From Acetobacteraceae bacterium (GTDB taxonomy: Bacteria > Pseudomonadota > Alphaproteobacteria > Acetobacterales > Acetobacteraceae): a stretch of DNA of 64,000 bases. The position numbers and the translations under genes were made by a program. Each line of letters opens with the position of its first letter. Position 1 is the stretch's first letter. This document shows, piece by piece, positions 23,453 to 32,895 of this stretch. Location of the stretch: NCBI GenBank assembly GCA_021732665.1, contig JAKFUL010000033.1:1-64000 (forward strand), written 5' to 3'. The notes under the pieces are model-generated. The model did not search any database and was not told the origin of the DNA. It saw only the letters and a list, made by a program, of their open reading frames with translations.

Positions 23453-24253
23453 ATGTTCGACTTCATCCACATCACCGACCTGCACATCCTGCCGCCAGGG
23501 CGGACCAATTACGGTCTGGACCCGACCGAGAGGCTGCGCATGGCCGTCGAAAGCATCGCCGAGCGCCATGGCCCCGAAAGCACGGCGCCGGCGGAATTCG
23601 TCATCGTCACCGGCGATCTGACCCATCACGGCCAGCCCGAGGCGTTTGCGCAACTCCGGGACATCCTGGAAGGGCTGCCCATGCCCTTCCACCTCATGCT
23701 CGGCAATCACGACGACCGCGACAATTTCCGGGCCGTCTTCCCCGACCAGGGCTTCGACGAGAACGGCTTCGTCCAGCAGGCGATCGAGACCGATGCCGGG
23801 CTGTTCCTCCTGCTCGACACCAAGGCGCCGGGCTCCCATGCCGGCGAGTTGTGCGAGAAGCGGCTGGGCTGGCTGGCGGCGCGGCTGGCGGAAAGCCAGG
23901 GCCCGGCCTTCCTGTTCCTGCACCACCCGCCCATGGCGGTGGGCATCACCCGGATGGACCGCATCCAGATGGCGCATGCGGCCGAGCTCGCCGCCGTGCT
24001 GGCGCCGCACAAGGGGCGCATCCGGCACATGTTCCACGGCCATCTGCACCGGCCGTTGGCGGGGTCCTGGATGGGCATCCCCTTCAGCTCGATCCGCGGC
24101 ACCTCGCATCAGGTGGCACTCGATCTCTCCGAGCGCGAGACCGTGCCGGGCAGCCATGAGCCGCCGGCCTATGCGCTGATCAGGGTGACGGATGACGCGG
24201 TCATCGTTCACGCGCATGATTTCCTCGATCAGACCGGGACTTTCGACCTGTGA
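23453..24253 (+). CDS. Class III metallophosphoesterase (GpdQ/CpdA-like phosphodiesterase)
   Basis: This 266-residue calcineurin-fold enzyme has the full dinuclear-metal motif set: an opening TDLH (D-x-H), VTGDLTHHG, GNHDDR, LHHPP and a late GHLHR. Close relatives hydrolyse cyclic nucleotides or glycerophosphodiesters to monoesters. The ATG is two bases after the stop of the ABC-ATPase fragment, and the 3' end overlaps the next gene (GTGA). Its neighbours are an alkaline-phosphatase-superfamily enzyme and a phosphonate-monoester-hydrolase-like gene, which favours scavenging of phosphate diesters over cAMP signalling. It has no signal peptide, so it should act in the cytoplasm. Confidence 0.88.
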   Translation: MFDFIHITDLHILPPGRTNYGLDPTERLRMAVESIAERHGPESTAPAEFVIVTGDLTHHGQPEAFAQLRDILEGLPMPFHLMLGNHDDRDNFRAVFPDQGFDENGFVQQAIETDAGLFLLLDTKAPGSHAGELCEKRLGWLAARLAESQGPAFLFLHHPPMAVGITRMDRIQMAHAAELAAVLAPHKGRIRHMFHGHLHRPLAGSWMGIPFSSIRGTSHQVALDLSERETVPGSHEPPAYALIRVTDDAVIVHAHDFLDQTGTFDL

Positions 24254-25515
24254 GCAAGAATACCGCCGTGCTGGTGATCATGGACGGGTTGCGGCGCGAC
24301 GCCGTGTCCCCCACGCGCACGCCCAATCTCTGGGCGCTGCGGCAGGGTGGCACCTGGTTCGCGCGCTACCGCTCGATGTTTCCCTCCGCGACACGCGTCG
24401 TCTCCTCCTCCACCGCCACCGGCTGCGTGCCGGCGACGCATGGTCTCGCCGGCAATTCCATGGCGCTGCTGGATGAGGAAGGCCGGCTGCACCCGCATGA
24501 TGCGGGGGCGCCGGATTTCCTCGCGGCGCGCCGCGCCATGCATGGCCGGGCGCTGGACGCGCCCACCCTGGCCGAGCGGCTTTCGGGCCATGGCGGGGTG
24601 GTGATCTGCTCCAATGTCTCGCCGGGCGCCGCTCTGGCGCATGACCCGAACCGCGCCGGGCACCTCTTCAACCGCGTGGTCAGCCACGCGCCGGGCCAGG
24701 CGCTGGAGCCGCTTTCCGACATCACGCTGAGCATCGAGGGCGACCGCCTGATCACCGAGCGTTTCATCGCCGAAATGCGCAGCCGCCGCCCCGCACTTGG
24801 CGTGCTCTGGCTGGGCGAGCCGGATGCCACCCAGCACGCCTCCACCCCCGGCTCCGATTCCTGCTGGGAAGCCATCGCCGCCGCCGATGAGCGCCTGGGC
24901 GAGGTGGTGGCCATGGTCGCCGAGTGGCGCGCGGCGGGCGAGCATGTGCTGCTTCTGGCCGGCTCCGACCATGGCCACGAAACCGTGGAGGGTGTGATCG
25001 ATGTCCAGGCCGAGCTGGAGGAAGCGGGCCTTGCACCCGGCGCCGAGCACGGGTTGGTCACACTGTCCAACGGCTCCTCGGTGATGGTGCATCTGGCGCC
25101 CGGGCGGGACCCCGCGCCGGTGCTGGAATTCTTCCAGGCCGCTTCCTGGGCCGATGAGGTGCTGGAGGGCGAGCGCCTGCGCCGGCTGGGCCAGCGCCCC
25201 GGCGCCGATGGGCTGCTGTGCATCGTGGCGATGCGCCGGCGTGATGCCCCCAATGCGCACGGCCTGCCCGGCCTGGTGCTGGTGGCCAAGCCCGCCACCG
25301 GCAAGCCCGACCGCCTGGGCTGCGGCCAGCATGGCGGGCTGGGTGCTTCCGAACAATCGGCGGTGATGCTGGCGAACGGCCCGGGTTTTTCCGCCGCTGA
25401 ATGCGACATCGCCGCTTCCCCCATCGACCTCGCGCCGACCATCATGGATTTCCTCGACCTGCGGGCGGAGGGGATGGATGGGCGGACGCTCTACCGCACG
25501 GAGTTCCCGGCATGA
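24250..25515 (+). CDS. Alkaline-phosphatase-superfamily phosphodiesterase/nucleotide pyrophosphatase
   Basis: This 421-residue protein has the metal and nucleophile elements of the NPP/phosphopentomutase group: LVIMDGLRRD at the start, the nucleophile region MFPSATRVVSSSTATG, then GSDHGHETVEG and a late CGQHGGLG. This family hydrolyses phosphate mono- and diesters in a two-metal site. Translation starts at GTG 24250, overlapping the phosphodiesterase stop, and its own stop overlaps the following binding-protein gene (ATGA). It has no signal peptide. Which of Ser/Thr in SATRVVSSS is the nucleophile cannot be decided by eye. Its place before a Dpp-type importer suggests it processes the imported ester. 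Confidence 0.85.
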   Translation: MSKNTAVLVIMDGLRRDAVSPTRTPNLWALRQGGTWFARYRSMFPSATRVVSSSTATGCVPATHGLAGNSMALLDEEGRLHPHDAGAPDFLAARRAMHGRALDAPTLAERLSGHGGVVICSNVSPGAALAHDPNRAGHLFNRVVSHAPGQALEPLSDITLSIEGDRLITERFIAEMRSRRPALGVLWLGEPDATQHASTPGSDSCWEAIAAADERLGEVVAMVAEWRAAGEHVLLLAGSDHGHETVEGVIDVQAELEEAGLAPGAEHGLVTLSNGSSVMVHLAPGRDPAPVLEFFQAASWADEVLEGERLRRLGQRPGADGLLCIVAMRRRDAPNAHGLPGLVLVAKPATGKPDRLGCGQHGGLGASEQSAVMLANGPGFSAAECDIAASPIDLAPTIMDFLDLRAEGMDGRTLYRTEFPA

Positions 25516-27008
25516 TCCCCCGCCGCGCCTTGCCCTTCCTGGCCGCCACCCCCGCCATGGCGCAGGAGGCGCCCCGCCGTGGCACGCTGCGCTACGCCAC
25601 GCTCGGCCTGGACACCGCCGACCCGCATCGCCACACCGGCTCGATTGCCGTGCAGCAGGCCTATGTCGAGGCGCTGACCTCCATCGGCCCCGATGGCGGG
25701 GTGGAGCCTTTCCTGGCCGAACGCTTTTCGGTCTCCGAGGATGGCCGGACCGCCACCTTCCACCTCCGCCCCGGCGTGGTCTTTCATGACGGCAGCGCGA
25801 TGGACGCGGCCGCCATCCAGGCCAATATCGAGCGCGTGCGCGACCGTATCCGCGGCGGCTGGCTGGCCGGTGCCATGCGCCTGATCTCCCGGATCGAAAC
25901 GCCGGACGCGGCCACCGTGGTGCTGCATCTGTCCGAACCCTATGCGCCGCTGCTGACCTCGCTGTCGGAGCTGTGGATCGTCTCCCCCCGCTCGCCGGGC
26001 TGGGAGGGCAACATCACCCGGCCCGCCGGCACCGGGCCTTTCCTCTTCGGCCAATGGCAGCCCAATGTGCGGCTCGTCGCACCCGCCAATCCGCGCTACT
26101 GGCGCCCCGGCCTGCCGCGGCTGGAGGCGGTGCATTTCGACCTGCGCGGCGATGTGGACAAGGGTCTCGCCTTGCGCGCGGGCGACCTGCACATCGCCGA
26201 TGTGCCGCATGACGTTGCCGGGCAGCTTCGCGCCGACCCGCGTTTCACCGTGCAGGGTTTGCGCGACACCACCTGGTATTTCCTGGCCTTCAACAACCGC
26301 CGGCCGCGCCCGCCCTTCGACAACCCCCTGGTCCGCCAGGCGCTGGGCCATGTGCTGGACAAGCCGGGCTTCATGCGCTTCGTCGCCGGCGATGCGGGCG
26401 TGCCGACCAACCAGATGGTGGCGCCGGGCAACCTCTATTTCGACCAGGCGCTGCATGACGCCGACCCCTACCGCGCGCAGGATCTGGACCGCGCGCGGGC
26501 CTTGCTGTCGGAGGCGAGGATCGACCCCGCGCGGACCCGAATCGAGATGGTCTCCTGGCAGGAAAGCTACGCCCAGGCGGCGGTGCAGATGGTCCGGCGC
26601 CTCGGCTTCCAGGTCACCCACACGGCGCTGGACGATATCGGCGCGCAGCGTCGCCTGGGGCAATATGACTGGGACATTTGCTGCATGGCCTCTGGCCCCC
26701 GCGCCGACGTGTTCCTGCGCTGGGTGCGCCTGATGTCCGATGGCCCCAATCCCGTGCTGTGGGGCGGCATCCAGGACCCCGAGCTGGACAGCATGATCCG
26801 AGCCGCCGCCGCCGAACCGGGTTTCGAGGCGCGGCGGGAAAGATACGCCCGGGCCTGGGCGCGCGTCGCCGAAAAACACTATTTCCTCGTGCTCGGCCAC
26901 GCCGCCAACCAGATCGCCTGGCGGCGCGAGGTGCAGGGCTTCTCCACCGGCTTCACCTGGAGCCCGCACCGCGCCGATGGCGGGATCGCCGTGACGTCCC
27001 TGGGATGA
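25512..27008 (+). CDS. Peptide/opine-type ABC transporter substrate-binding protein
   Basis: This 498-residue family 5 solute-binding protein has a very short signal (IPRRALPFLAATPAMAQ), then the typical GTLRYATLGLDTADPH opening. A GRTATFHLRPGVVFHDGS segment and FNNRRPRPPFDNPLVRQALGHVLDK complete the family pattern. It captures peptides, nickel chelates, opines or glycosylated solutes in the periplasm. It overlaps the phosphatase gene upstream and the DppC-like permease downstream (ATGA both times). The unusually short n-region is notable; an alternative upstream start would be inside the phosphatase gene. The ligand may be a phosphorylated compound, given the neighbours. Confidence 0.88.
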   Translation: MIPRRALPFLAATPAMAQEAPRRGTLRYATLGLDTADPHRHTGSIAVQQAYVEALTSIGPDGGVEPFLAERFSVSEDGRTATFHLRPGVVFHDGSAMDAAAIQANIERVRDRIRGGWLAGAMRLISRIETPDAATVVLHLSEPYAPLLTSLSELWIVSPRSPGWEGNITRPAGTGPFLFGQWQPNVRLVAPANPRYWRPGLPRLEAVHFDLRGDVDKGLALRAGDLHIADVPHDVAGQLRADPRFTVQGLRDTTWYFLAFNNRRPRPPFDNPLVRQALGHVLDKPGFMRFVAGDAGVPTNQMVAPGNLYFDQALHDADPYRAQDLDRARALLSEARIDPARTRIEMVSWQESYAQAAVQMVRRLGFQVTHTALDDIGAQRRLGQYDWDICCMASGPRADVFLRWVRLMSDGPNPVLWGGIQDPELDSMIRAAAAEPGFEARRERYARAWARVAEKHYFLVLGHAANQIAWRREVQGFSTGFTWSPHRADGGIAVTSLG

Positions 27009-27784
27009 GGTTTTTCGCGCTCGCGCTCCTCGCGCTGGCGCTGCTGGGGCCGTGGCTGGCGCCCTTCGACCCGCTGGAGCAGGACCTCTCGGCCCTCAAC
27101 CGCGCGCCGGGGGGGCTGCATTGGCTGGGCACCGATCATCTCGGCCGCGACGTGCTGTCGCGGTTGCTCAGCGGCGCCGGCACCACGCTGGCCGTGGCCA
27201 CGGGGGGTACGCTGCTGGCCCTGGGTCTTGGCGGCGTGGCCGGGCTGCTTCTCACCGGGCTGGGACGCTGGGCGGAGTGGCTGGGCTTTGCCGTCATCGA
27301 CACGCTGCGCGGGTTGCCGCCGCTGCTGCTCGGGCTGGTGGCGCTGGCGGCGATGGGTCCCGGCTTGTCGCCGCTGGTGCTGGCGTTGGGGCTGTCCTTC
27401 GCGCCGCTCTTCGCCCATGTCGCGCGCACCGCGCGAAGGCGGGAGGAGGCGGCGGATTACGTGCCTGCCGCGATTGTCTCCGGTGCCGGGCCGTGGCGGG
27501 TGCTGACGCGCCACATCCTGCCCAATGTCGCCGGGCCTGTCGTGACCCTGGCCGCCATCACCCTGCCGCGCTGCGTGGTGACGGAGAGCGTGCTGTCCTT
27601 CCTCGGCCTCGGCGCCGCCCCGGACGCGCCGACCTGGGGCCGCATGGCCGCCGATGCCGCCCGCCTGGCCGAGGCCGCGCCGCATGCGCTGCTGGTGCCG
27701 GTGGCGGCCATAGCCCTCGCCACCGCGGCCTGCGCCGCACTCGGTGACGCGCTACGCCGCCGCGTGGACCCGCTGCGGGCATGA
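27005..27784 (+). CDS. Dpp-type ABC transporter permease (DppC-like)
   Basis: This 259-residue membrane protein has a DppC-like start, with a first helix and then HWLGTDHLGRDVLSRLLSG, the conserved entry of this subfamily. The EAA-type loop is EEAADYVPAAIVSGAGPWRVLTRHILPN, and LSFLGLGAAPDAPTWG marks the end. It overlaps both neighbours by four bases. Unusually, the C-type permease precedes the B-type one; in most dpp operons the order is B then C. The operon contains no ATPase genes, so it may share the ATPases encoded at 31878-33858. Confidence 0.87.
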   Translation: MRFFALALLALALLGPWLAPFDPLEQDLSALNRAPGGLHWLGTDHLGRDVLSRLLSGAGTTLAVATGGTLLALGLGGVAGLLLTGLGRWAEWLGFAVIDTLRGLPPLLLGLVALAAMGPGLSPLVLALGLSFAPLFAHVARTARRREEAADYVPAAIVSGAGPWRVLTRHILPNVAGPVVTLAAITLPRCVVTESVLSFLGLGAAPDAPTWGRMAADAARLAEAAPHALLVPVAAIALATAACAALGDALRRRVDPLRA

Positions 27785-28686
27785 GGCGCGCGATGGGCAT
27801 TCTGGCCACCGGGCTGGGGCAGGGGCTGGCCATCACCTTCGGGCTGTTCCTGCTCTTCGGCGCCATCCCCGGCGATGTGGTGGATGTGCTGGCCTCGGCC
27901 GGCGATCTGGACGAGGCCCAGCAGGCCGCCATGCGCGCCGAGCTGGGACTGGACCAGCCGGCCTGGCGGCGGTTTTTCGCCTGGGTCGGCGCGGCGCTGG
28001 CGGGTGACCTCGGCGAGTCGCAGCGCTTCGGGCAACCGGTCGGACCCATGCTGTGGGAGGCGGCGGGCGTGACCTTGCAGCTCGGCGCGCTGTCCGGCGC
28101 TTTCGGCATCGTGCTGGCTTTCGGGTTGTGTCTCGCCCAGGCCGCCGGCTCGCGCGCCGCGCGGGCGGCGGTGGAGGCGATCAACCTCTGGTCCATAGCA
28201 CTCCCCACCTTCTGCGTCGGCGTGGCGGCGCTGTTGCTGTTCTCGGTCTGGCTGGGCTGGCTGCCGGCGATCGGCGGGTTGCTGGCGCCGGTGGTGATTC
28301 TGGGCATCGACAATGCCGGGCAGCTGGCGAAACCGCTCTCGGAGGAGGTGGCCGAGGTCGCCGCTCGCCCGCATGTGATGGCGGCGCGCGCGCGGGGGCT
28401 CGCGCCGTTGTGGCTGGCGCGCTGGCATATCCTGCCGCTGGCGGCGCCGGTGGCGGTCTCCCTCACCGGGGTGATGCTGGCCGGGCTGCTCGGCGGCACC
28501 CTGACCATGGAACTGCTTTTCGGCCTGCCCGGCATGGGCGCGCTGGTGCTCAACGGCATCCAGGGGCGTGACCAGCCGGTGGTGCTGGCCGGGCTGGTGG
28601 CGGCGGCACTTGCCATCGTGCTGGTGAATGCGCTGACCGCCCTGGTCCAGGGCCTGCTGGACCCGCGGCAGTCGTCACGCGATTGA
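27781..28686 (+). CDS. Dpp-type ABC transporter permease (DppB-like)
   Basis: This 301-residue membrane protein resembles DppB: an N-terminal helix, IPGDVVDVL (a variant of the PGDP motif), AELGLDQPAWRRFFAWVG, ALAGDLGESQRFGQPV and an inner loop with AARARGLAPLWLARWHILPL. It ends with LLFGLPGMGALVLNGIQGRDQPVVLAG. It forms the channel with the preceding DppC-like protein, whose stop it overlaps by four bases. A 64-base gap follows, and then the sulfatase-family gene. The overall sequence is more diverged from the family than the second set at 33858-35647. Confidence 0.85.
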   Translation: MRRAMGILATGLGQGLAITFGLFLLFGAIPGDVVDVLASAGDLDEAQQAAMRAELGLDQPAWRRFFAWVGAALAGDLGESQRFGQPVGPMLWEAAGVTLQLGALSGAFGIVLAFGLCLAQAAGSRAARAAVEAINLWSIALPTFCVGVAALLLFSVWLGWLPAIGGLLAPVVILGIDNAGQLAKPLSEEVAEVAARPHVMAARARGLAPLWLARWHILPLAAPVAVSLTGVMLAGLLGGTLTMELLFGLPGMGALVLNGIQGRDQPVVLAGLVAAALAIVLVNALTALVQGLLDPRQSSRD

Positions 28687-28750
28687 CGCCGAACCGTCAT
28701 CCCCACGTCGCCGGCTGCGACTAACCCGCGCCTCTCTGAACGGGGGTTTC

Positions 28751-30283
28751 ATGGCGTCGCGGAAGAATGTGCTGCTCATCGTGGTCGATCAGTGGCGGGC
28801 GGATTTCGTGCCTGCCTTGGGTGCCGATTTCCTGAAGATACCCAATCTCGATCGGCTGTGCCGCGAGGGTGTGACCTTCCGCAACCATGTGACGACGGCG
28901 GTGCCCTGCGGCCCGGCGCGGGCCAGCCTGCTGACCGGGCTGTACCTCATGAACCATCGCGCGGTGCAGAACACCGTGCCGCTGGATGCCCGGCATACCA
29001 ACCTGGCCAAGCAGCTGCGCCTCATCGGCTATGACCCGGCGCTGATCGGCTACACCACCACGACGCCCGACCCGCGCAGCACCGGCCCGAAGGACCCGCG
29101 CTTCACCACGCTGGGGGATTTGATGGACGGTTTTCGCTCCGTCGGCGCCTTTGAGCCGAATATGGAGGGGTATTTCGGCTGGCTGGCGCAGAAGGGGTTT
29201 TCGTTGCCCGCCCGCCGCGCCGATGTCTGGCTGCCGGAGGGTGAGGACGCGCTGCCCGGCGCGACCGACAGGCCAAGCCGCGTGCCGAAGGAATTCTCCG
29301 ACAGCGCCTTCTTCACCGAACGCGCCCTGACCTATTTGAAAGGGAAGGGCGAAAAACCCTGGTTCCTGCATCTCGGCTATTACCGTCCGCACCCGCCCTT
29401 CGTGGCCGCGGCACCCTATCATCAGATGTACCGGCCGGAGGACATGCCGGCCCCAATTCGCGCGGCGACACCCGAGGCGGAGGCCGCGGGACATCCCCTG
29501 CTCGCGCATTACCTCGGCGCCGTCCGCCAGGCCTCCTTCTTCGAGCGTGCCGAGGGCAAAGCCGCCGAGATGGACCCGGCCGAGTTGGCCCAGATGCGCG
29601 CCACCTATGCCGGCATGATCTCGGAAATCGATGACTGCCTGGGGCGGGTCTTCGACCACCTCGACGCCACGGGACAGTGGGAAGACACGTTGATCATCTT
29701 CACCAGTGACCATGGCGAGCAACTCGGCGACCATCACCTCCTCGGCAAACTCGGCTATTTCGACGAGAGCTTTCGGATACCGCTGGTGGTGAAGAACCCC
29801 GAGGCGCCCGAGCAGGCAGGCCGTATCGAGGACGCCTTTTCGGAAAGCGTCGATGTGATGCCCACCATCCTGGAATGGCTGGGCGGCGCCACGCCGCGCG
29901 CCTGTGACGGGCGCTCGCTGCTGGAAGTCCTGCACGGCGAGAAGCCCGCGGATTGGCGCGACCACCTGACCTATGAATTCGACTTCCGCGACCTGCATTA
30001 CTCCACGCCGGAATCGGCGCTGGGTCTGAACATGGACCATTGCTCGCTGATGGCGGTGCAGGACGCCCGCTGGAAATACGTCCATTTCGCCGGCCTGCCG
30101 CCGCTGCTCTTCGACCTGCAGGCCGACCCGAACCAGTTCACCAACCTCGCCGCCGATCCGGCGCACGCCGCGGTCCTGGCCGAATACGCCCAAAAAGCCC
30201 TGACCAAGCGCATGCGCCATGCCGAGCGCACGCTGACCCATTTCCGCGCCACCCCCCACGGACTCGAAGAGAGGAATTTCTGA
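28751..30283 (+). CDS. Sulfatase-family hydrolase, phosphonate monoester hydrolase/PehA-like
   Basis: This 510-residue alkaline-phosphatase-superfamily enzyme has the formylglycine signature CGPAR (Cys53-x-Pro-Ala-Arg57), followed by ASLLTG. The start (RKNVLLIVVDQWRADF), the LYLMNHRAVQNTVPLD stretch and the GDHHLLGKLGYF segment closely resemble the phosphonate monoester hydrolases of Rhizobium and Burkholderia (PehA), promiscuous for phosphonate and phosphate diesters and sulfate esters. Metal ligands include DQW near residue 13 and TSDHGEQLGDHH. It needs a formylglycine-generating enzyme, not seen here. It has no signal peptide and so is cytoplasmic. The stop overlaps the next binding-protein start (TGATG). 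Choline sulfatase-like activity is the alternative. Confidence 0.88.
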   Translation: MASRKNVLLIVVDQWRADFVPALGADFLKIPNLDRLCREGVTFRNHVTTAVPCGPARASLLTGLYLMNHRAVQNTVPLDARHTNLAKQLRLIGYDPALIGYTTTTPDPRSTGPKDPRFTTLGDLMDGFRSVGAFEPNMEGYFGWLAQKGFSLPARRADVWLPEGEDALPGATDRPSRVPKEFSDSAFFTERALTYLKGKGEKPWFLHLGYYRPHPPFVAAAPYHQMYRPEDMPAPIRAATPEAEAAGHPLLAHYLGAVRQASFFERAEGKAAEMDPAELAQMRATYAGMISEIDDCLGRVFDHLDATGQWEDTLIIFTSDHGEQLGDHHLLGKLGYFDESFRIPLVVKNPEAPEQAGRIEDAFSESVDVMPTILEWLGGATPRACDGRSLLEVLHGEKPADWRDHLTYEFDFRDLHYSTPESALGLNMDHCSLMAVQDARWKYVHFAGLPPLLFDLQADPNQFTNLAADPAHAAVLAEYAQKALTKRMRHAERTLTHFRATPHGLEERNF

Positions 30284-31878
30284 TGAGCCTTTCCCGCCGC
30301 GCCGCCCTGGCCCTGCCATTGGCCGCGCCCGCCTTCGCCCAGACCGACAACCGCCCCACGCTGACCATCGCGGTCCAGAAAATCTCCAACACCAACACCA
30401 TGGAGCCGCTGCGCGAGCAGTCCAATGTCGGCAGCCGCACCTGGTTCAACCATGGCGAGACGCTGATCGAGCAGGATTGGTGGGGCGATCTGTCGCTGCG
30501 CCCCGCCTTGGCCACCGCCTGGCGCCGCATAGACGACCGCACGGTGGAGTTGACGCTCCGCAACGACGTAAAGATGCATGACGGCCGCACCATGACGGCC
30601 GAGGACGTGCAATTCTCCTTCGGCCCCGACCGCATGGGCTGGAATATGGCGACCGAACAGGCCCGCAACCTCTTCGGCTCCATCCCGACCCAGGCCCGCC
30701 AGGCGCCGCCCGAGGTGCTGGCCGTGGCGCGCCGCACCTACCCCGCGCTGGAGCGGGTGGAAATCGTCAACCCGACGACCATCCGCTTCGTCAACCGGAC
30801 CCCGGACCTGACGCTGGAGGGACGCCTCAGCCGCAACACCGGCATGATCATCTCCCGCGATGCCTTCGAAAAGCAGACGAACTGGCTGGAATGGGCGCGC
30901 CGCCCGATCGGCACCGGTCCCTACCGCATCGCCGATTTCCGTGCCGACCAGGTGCTGACCCTGGAAGCCTTCGACGAATACTGGGGCGGCCGGCCGCCGG
31001 CGCGGCGGTTGCGCTTCGTGGAAGTCCCCGAAGTCGCCAGCCGCATCAACATGCTGCTCTCTGGCGAGGCCGATTTCGCCTGCGACATCCCGCCCGACCA
31101 GATCCGTTCCGTGGAGCGCTCCGGCAGGCACGAGATCGTCGGCGGCACCATCATGAACCACCGGCTGACGGTGTTCGACAAGAACCACCCGAATCTGCGC
31201 AACCCGCTGATCCGCCGCGCCTTCACCCATGCCATCGACCGTGAGACCATCGTCTCCGCCCTGTTCGGCGGCCGTTCGGTGGTGCCGAAGGGGCTGCAAT
31301 TCGACTTCTACGGTTCGATGCTGATCGAGGGCTGGGCGCCGCCGCGCTACGATCTGGCCGAGGCCCGCCGCCTGCTGCGCGAGGCCGGCTATCGTGGCGA
31401 GCCCATCCCCTATCGCCTGCTCGCCGGCTACTACACCAACCAGCTCGCCGTGGCCCAGGTGATGGTGGAAGGTTGGCGTGCCGTCGGCCTGAACGTGCAG
31501 ATCGAGATGCGCGAAAACTTCCCGCAGGTGCTCTCCCGCGAGGGCGCGCGCGGCGTGCGCGACTGGTCGAACAGCGCCTCCTACAACGACCCCGTCTCCT
31601 CGCTGGTGGCGCAGCACGGGCCGAATGGCCAGCAATGGCAGATCGGCGAATGGCAGAACGAGGAATTCGGCCGCCTCTCCGCCGAGCTGGAAACCGGCAC
31701 CGACCCGACACAGCGCCGCGCCACCTTTCGCCGCATGCTGGAAATCGCCGAGCGCGAGGACCCCGCCTATACCGTGCTGCACCAGTCGGTGAACCTGACC
31801 GCCAAGCGCCGCGATCTGCGCTGGCAGGCCGGGCAATCCTTCGTGATGGATTTCCGGGGGCGGAACTGGGGCGCCTGA
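30283..31878 (+). CDS. Peptide-type ABC transporter substrate-binding protein
   Basis: This 531-residue family 5 binding protein has a Tat/Sec-like signal (LSRRAALALPLAAPAFAQ). It shows the family core VELTLRNDVKMHDGRTMTAEDVQFSF-type segment in pieces, RPIGTGPYRI and RRAFTHAIDRE. A GAGGAA site (30271-30276) serves the ATG at 30283. It starts an apparently complete five-gene importer (binding protein, two ATPases, two permeases), all overlapping and coupled to the phosphonate-monoester-hydrolase-like gene. The ligand is probably the ester that enzyme cleaves, but this is inference from position. Confidence 0.88.
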   Translation: MSLSRRAALALPLAAPAFAQTDNRPTLTIAVQKISNTNTMEPLREQSNVGSRTWFNHGETLIEQDWWGDLSLRPALATAWRRIDDRTVELTLRNDVKMHDGRTMTAEDVQFSFGPDRMGWNMATEQARNLFGSIPTQARQAPPEVLAVARRTYPALERVEIVNPTTIRFVNRTPDLTLEGRLSRNTGMIISRDAFEKQTNWLEWARRPIGTGPYRIADFRADQVLTLEAFDEYWGGRPPARRLRFVEVPEVASRINMLLSGEADFACDIPPDQIRSVERSGRHEIVGGTIMNHRLTVFDKNHPNLRNPLIRRAFTHAIDRETIVSALFGGRSVVPKGLQFDFYGSMLIEGWAPPRYDLAEARRLLREAGYRGEPIPYRLLAGYYTNQLAVAQVMVEGWRAVGLNVQIEMRENFPQVLSREGARGVRDWSNSASYNDPVSSLVAQHGPNGQQWQIGEWQNEEFGRLSAELETGTDPTQRRATFRRMLEIAEREDPAYTVLHQSVNLTAKRRDLRWQAGQSFVMDFRGRNWGA

Positions 31879-32822
31879 TGGCGCCGCTGGTCTCGCTGCG
31901 CGGCTTGCGCGTGGCCTTCGACGGCGTGCCGGCGCTGCGCGGCATCGACCTGGACGTGATGCCGGGCGAGGCGGTGGGGCTGGTGGGCGAAAGCGGCTGC
32001 GGCAAATCCGTCACCTGGCTGGCGGCGCTCGGCCTGCTGCCGCGCCAGGCCAGCGTCACCGGCAGCGTGTTGCTGGAGGGCACCGAACTGCTGGCCGCCC
32101 CCGCCCAGGTGCTGGAACGCGTGCGCGGCGGGCGGATCGCCATGATCTTCCAGGACCCCGCCAGTTCGCTGAACCCCGTCCACCGCATCGGCACCCAGGT
32201 GGCCGAGGCGGTGGCGCTGCACCAGGGCCTGCCCCGTGGCGCCGCACGCGCCGAGGCGAAACGACTGCTCGACCAGGTCGGCATGCCCGACGCGGCGCGC
32301 CGCATGGACGCCTACCCGCATGAGCTCTCGGGCGGGCAGAACCAGCGCGTGATGATCGCCATGGCGCTGGCCGGCCGGCCCGAATTGCTGGTGGCGGACG
32401 AACCCACCACGGCCTTGGACGTCACGATCCAGGCGCAGATCCTGGAACTGCTGACCGAACTGCGCCGCGCCCACGGGATGGCCCTGGTGCTGATCAGCCA
32501 CGACCTCGGCGTGGTCGCGGAAACCTGTGAACGCGTGGCCGTGATGTATGCCGGACGCATCGTGGAGGAAGCGGCGGTGGACGCGCTCTTCGCCATACCC
32601 CGGCACCCCTACACAAAGGGGCTGCTCGGCGCGCTGCCACCCATCGACGGGCCGCGAGGGCCACTGGCCTCCATCCCCGGCGGCGTGCCCGACCCTTCGG
32701 CCATGCCGCCGGGCTGCGCCTTCGCGCCGCGATGCCCGGCGCATGTTCAGGCCTGCGACGTGGCGCCGCCGGCGCTGCTGGAACGGGATGGGAGGGCTTC
32801 GGCATGCCTTCTCGCGGCTTGA
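31878..32822 (+). CDS. ABC transporter ATPase (DppD/OppD-like)
   Basis: This 314-residue ATPase has Walker A GESGCGKS, the signature LSGGQNQRV, Walker [13 protein letters not shown] and an H-loop ISHDLGV. The C-terminal oligopeptide extension has [17 protein letters not shown], whose cysteines resemble the Fe-S-type motif seen in DppD. It starts at ATG 31878, overlapping the binding-protein stop by one base (TGATG). It energises the importer with the DppF-like partner. Because the first Dpp-type permease set (27005-28686) lacks ATPases, this pair may serve both. Confidence 0.9.
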   Translation: MAPLVSLRGLRVAFDGVPALRGIDLDVMPGEAVGLVGESGCGKSVTWLAALGLLPRQASVTGSVLLEGTELLAAPAQVLERVRGGRIAMIFQDPASSLNPVHRIGTQVAEAVALHQGLPRGAARAEAKRLLDQVGMPDAARRMDAYPHELSGGQNQRVMIAMALAGRPELLVADEPTTALDVTIQAQILELLTELRRAHGMALVLISHDLGVVAETCERVAVMYAGRIVEEAAVDALFAIPRHPYTKGLLGALPPIDGPRGPLASIPGGVPDPSAMPPGCAFAPRCPAHVQACDVAPPALLERDGRASACLLAA

Positions 32823-32880
32823 GGCGCCCGGTCAGCCCAGCGTGGCGCGGCGCCGCGCCTCAGAGAAATCTGGCCGGGAC

Positions 32881-32886
32881 GGAGGA
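32881..32886 (+). promoter_or_regulatory. Ribosome-binding site that fixes a TTG start
   Basis: GGAGGA lies nine bases upstream of TTG 32896 in a 73-base gap between the two ATPase genes. No ATG or GTG in the frame sits at a comparable distance, and family similarity starts within ten codons of the TTG. The site therefore defines the start of the second ATPase. Confidence 0.6.
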
Positions 32887-32895
32887 ACGGCGCTT

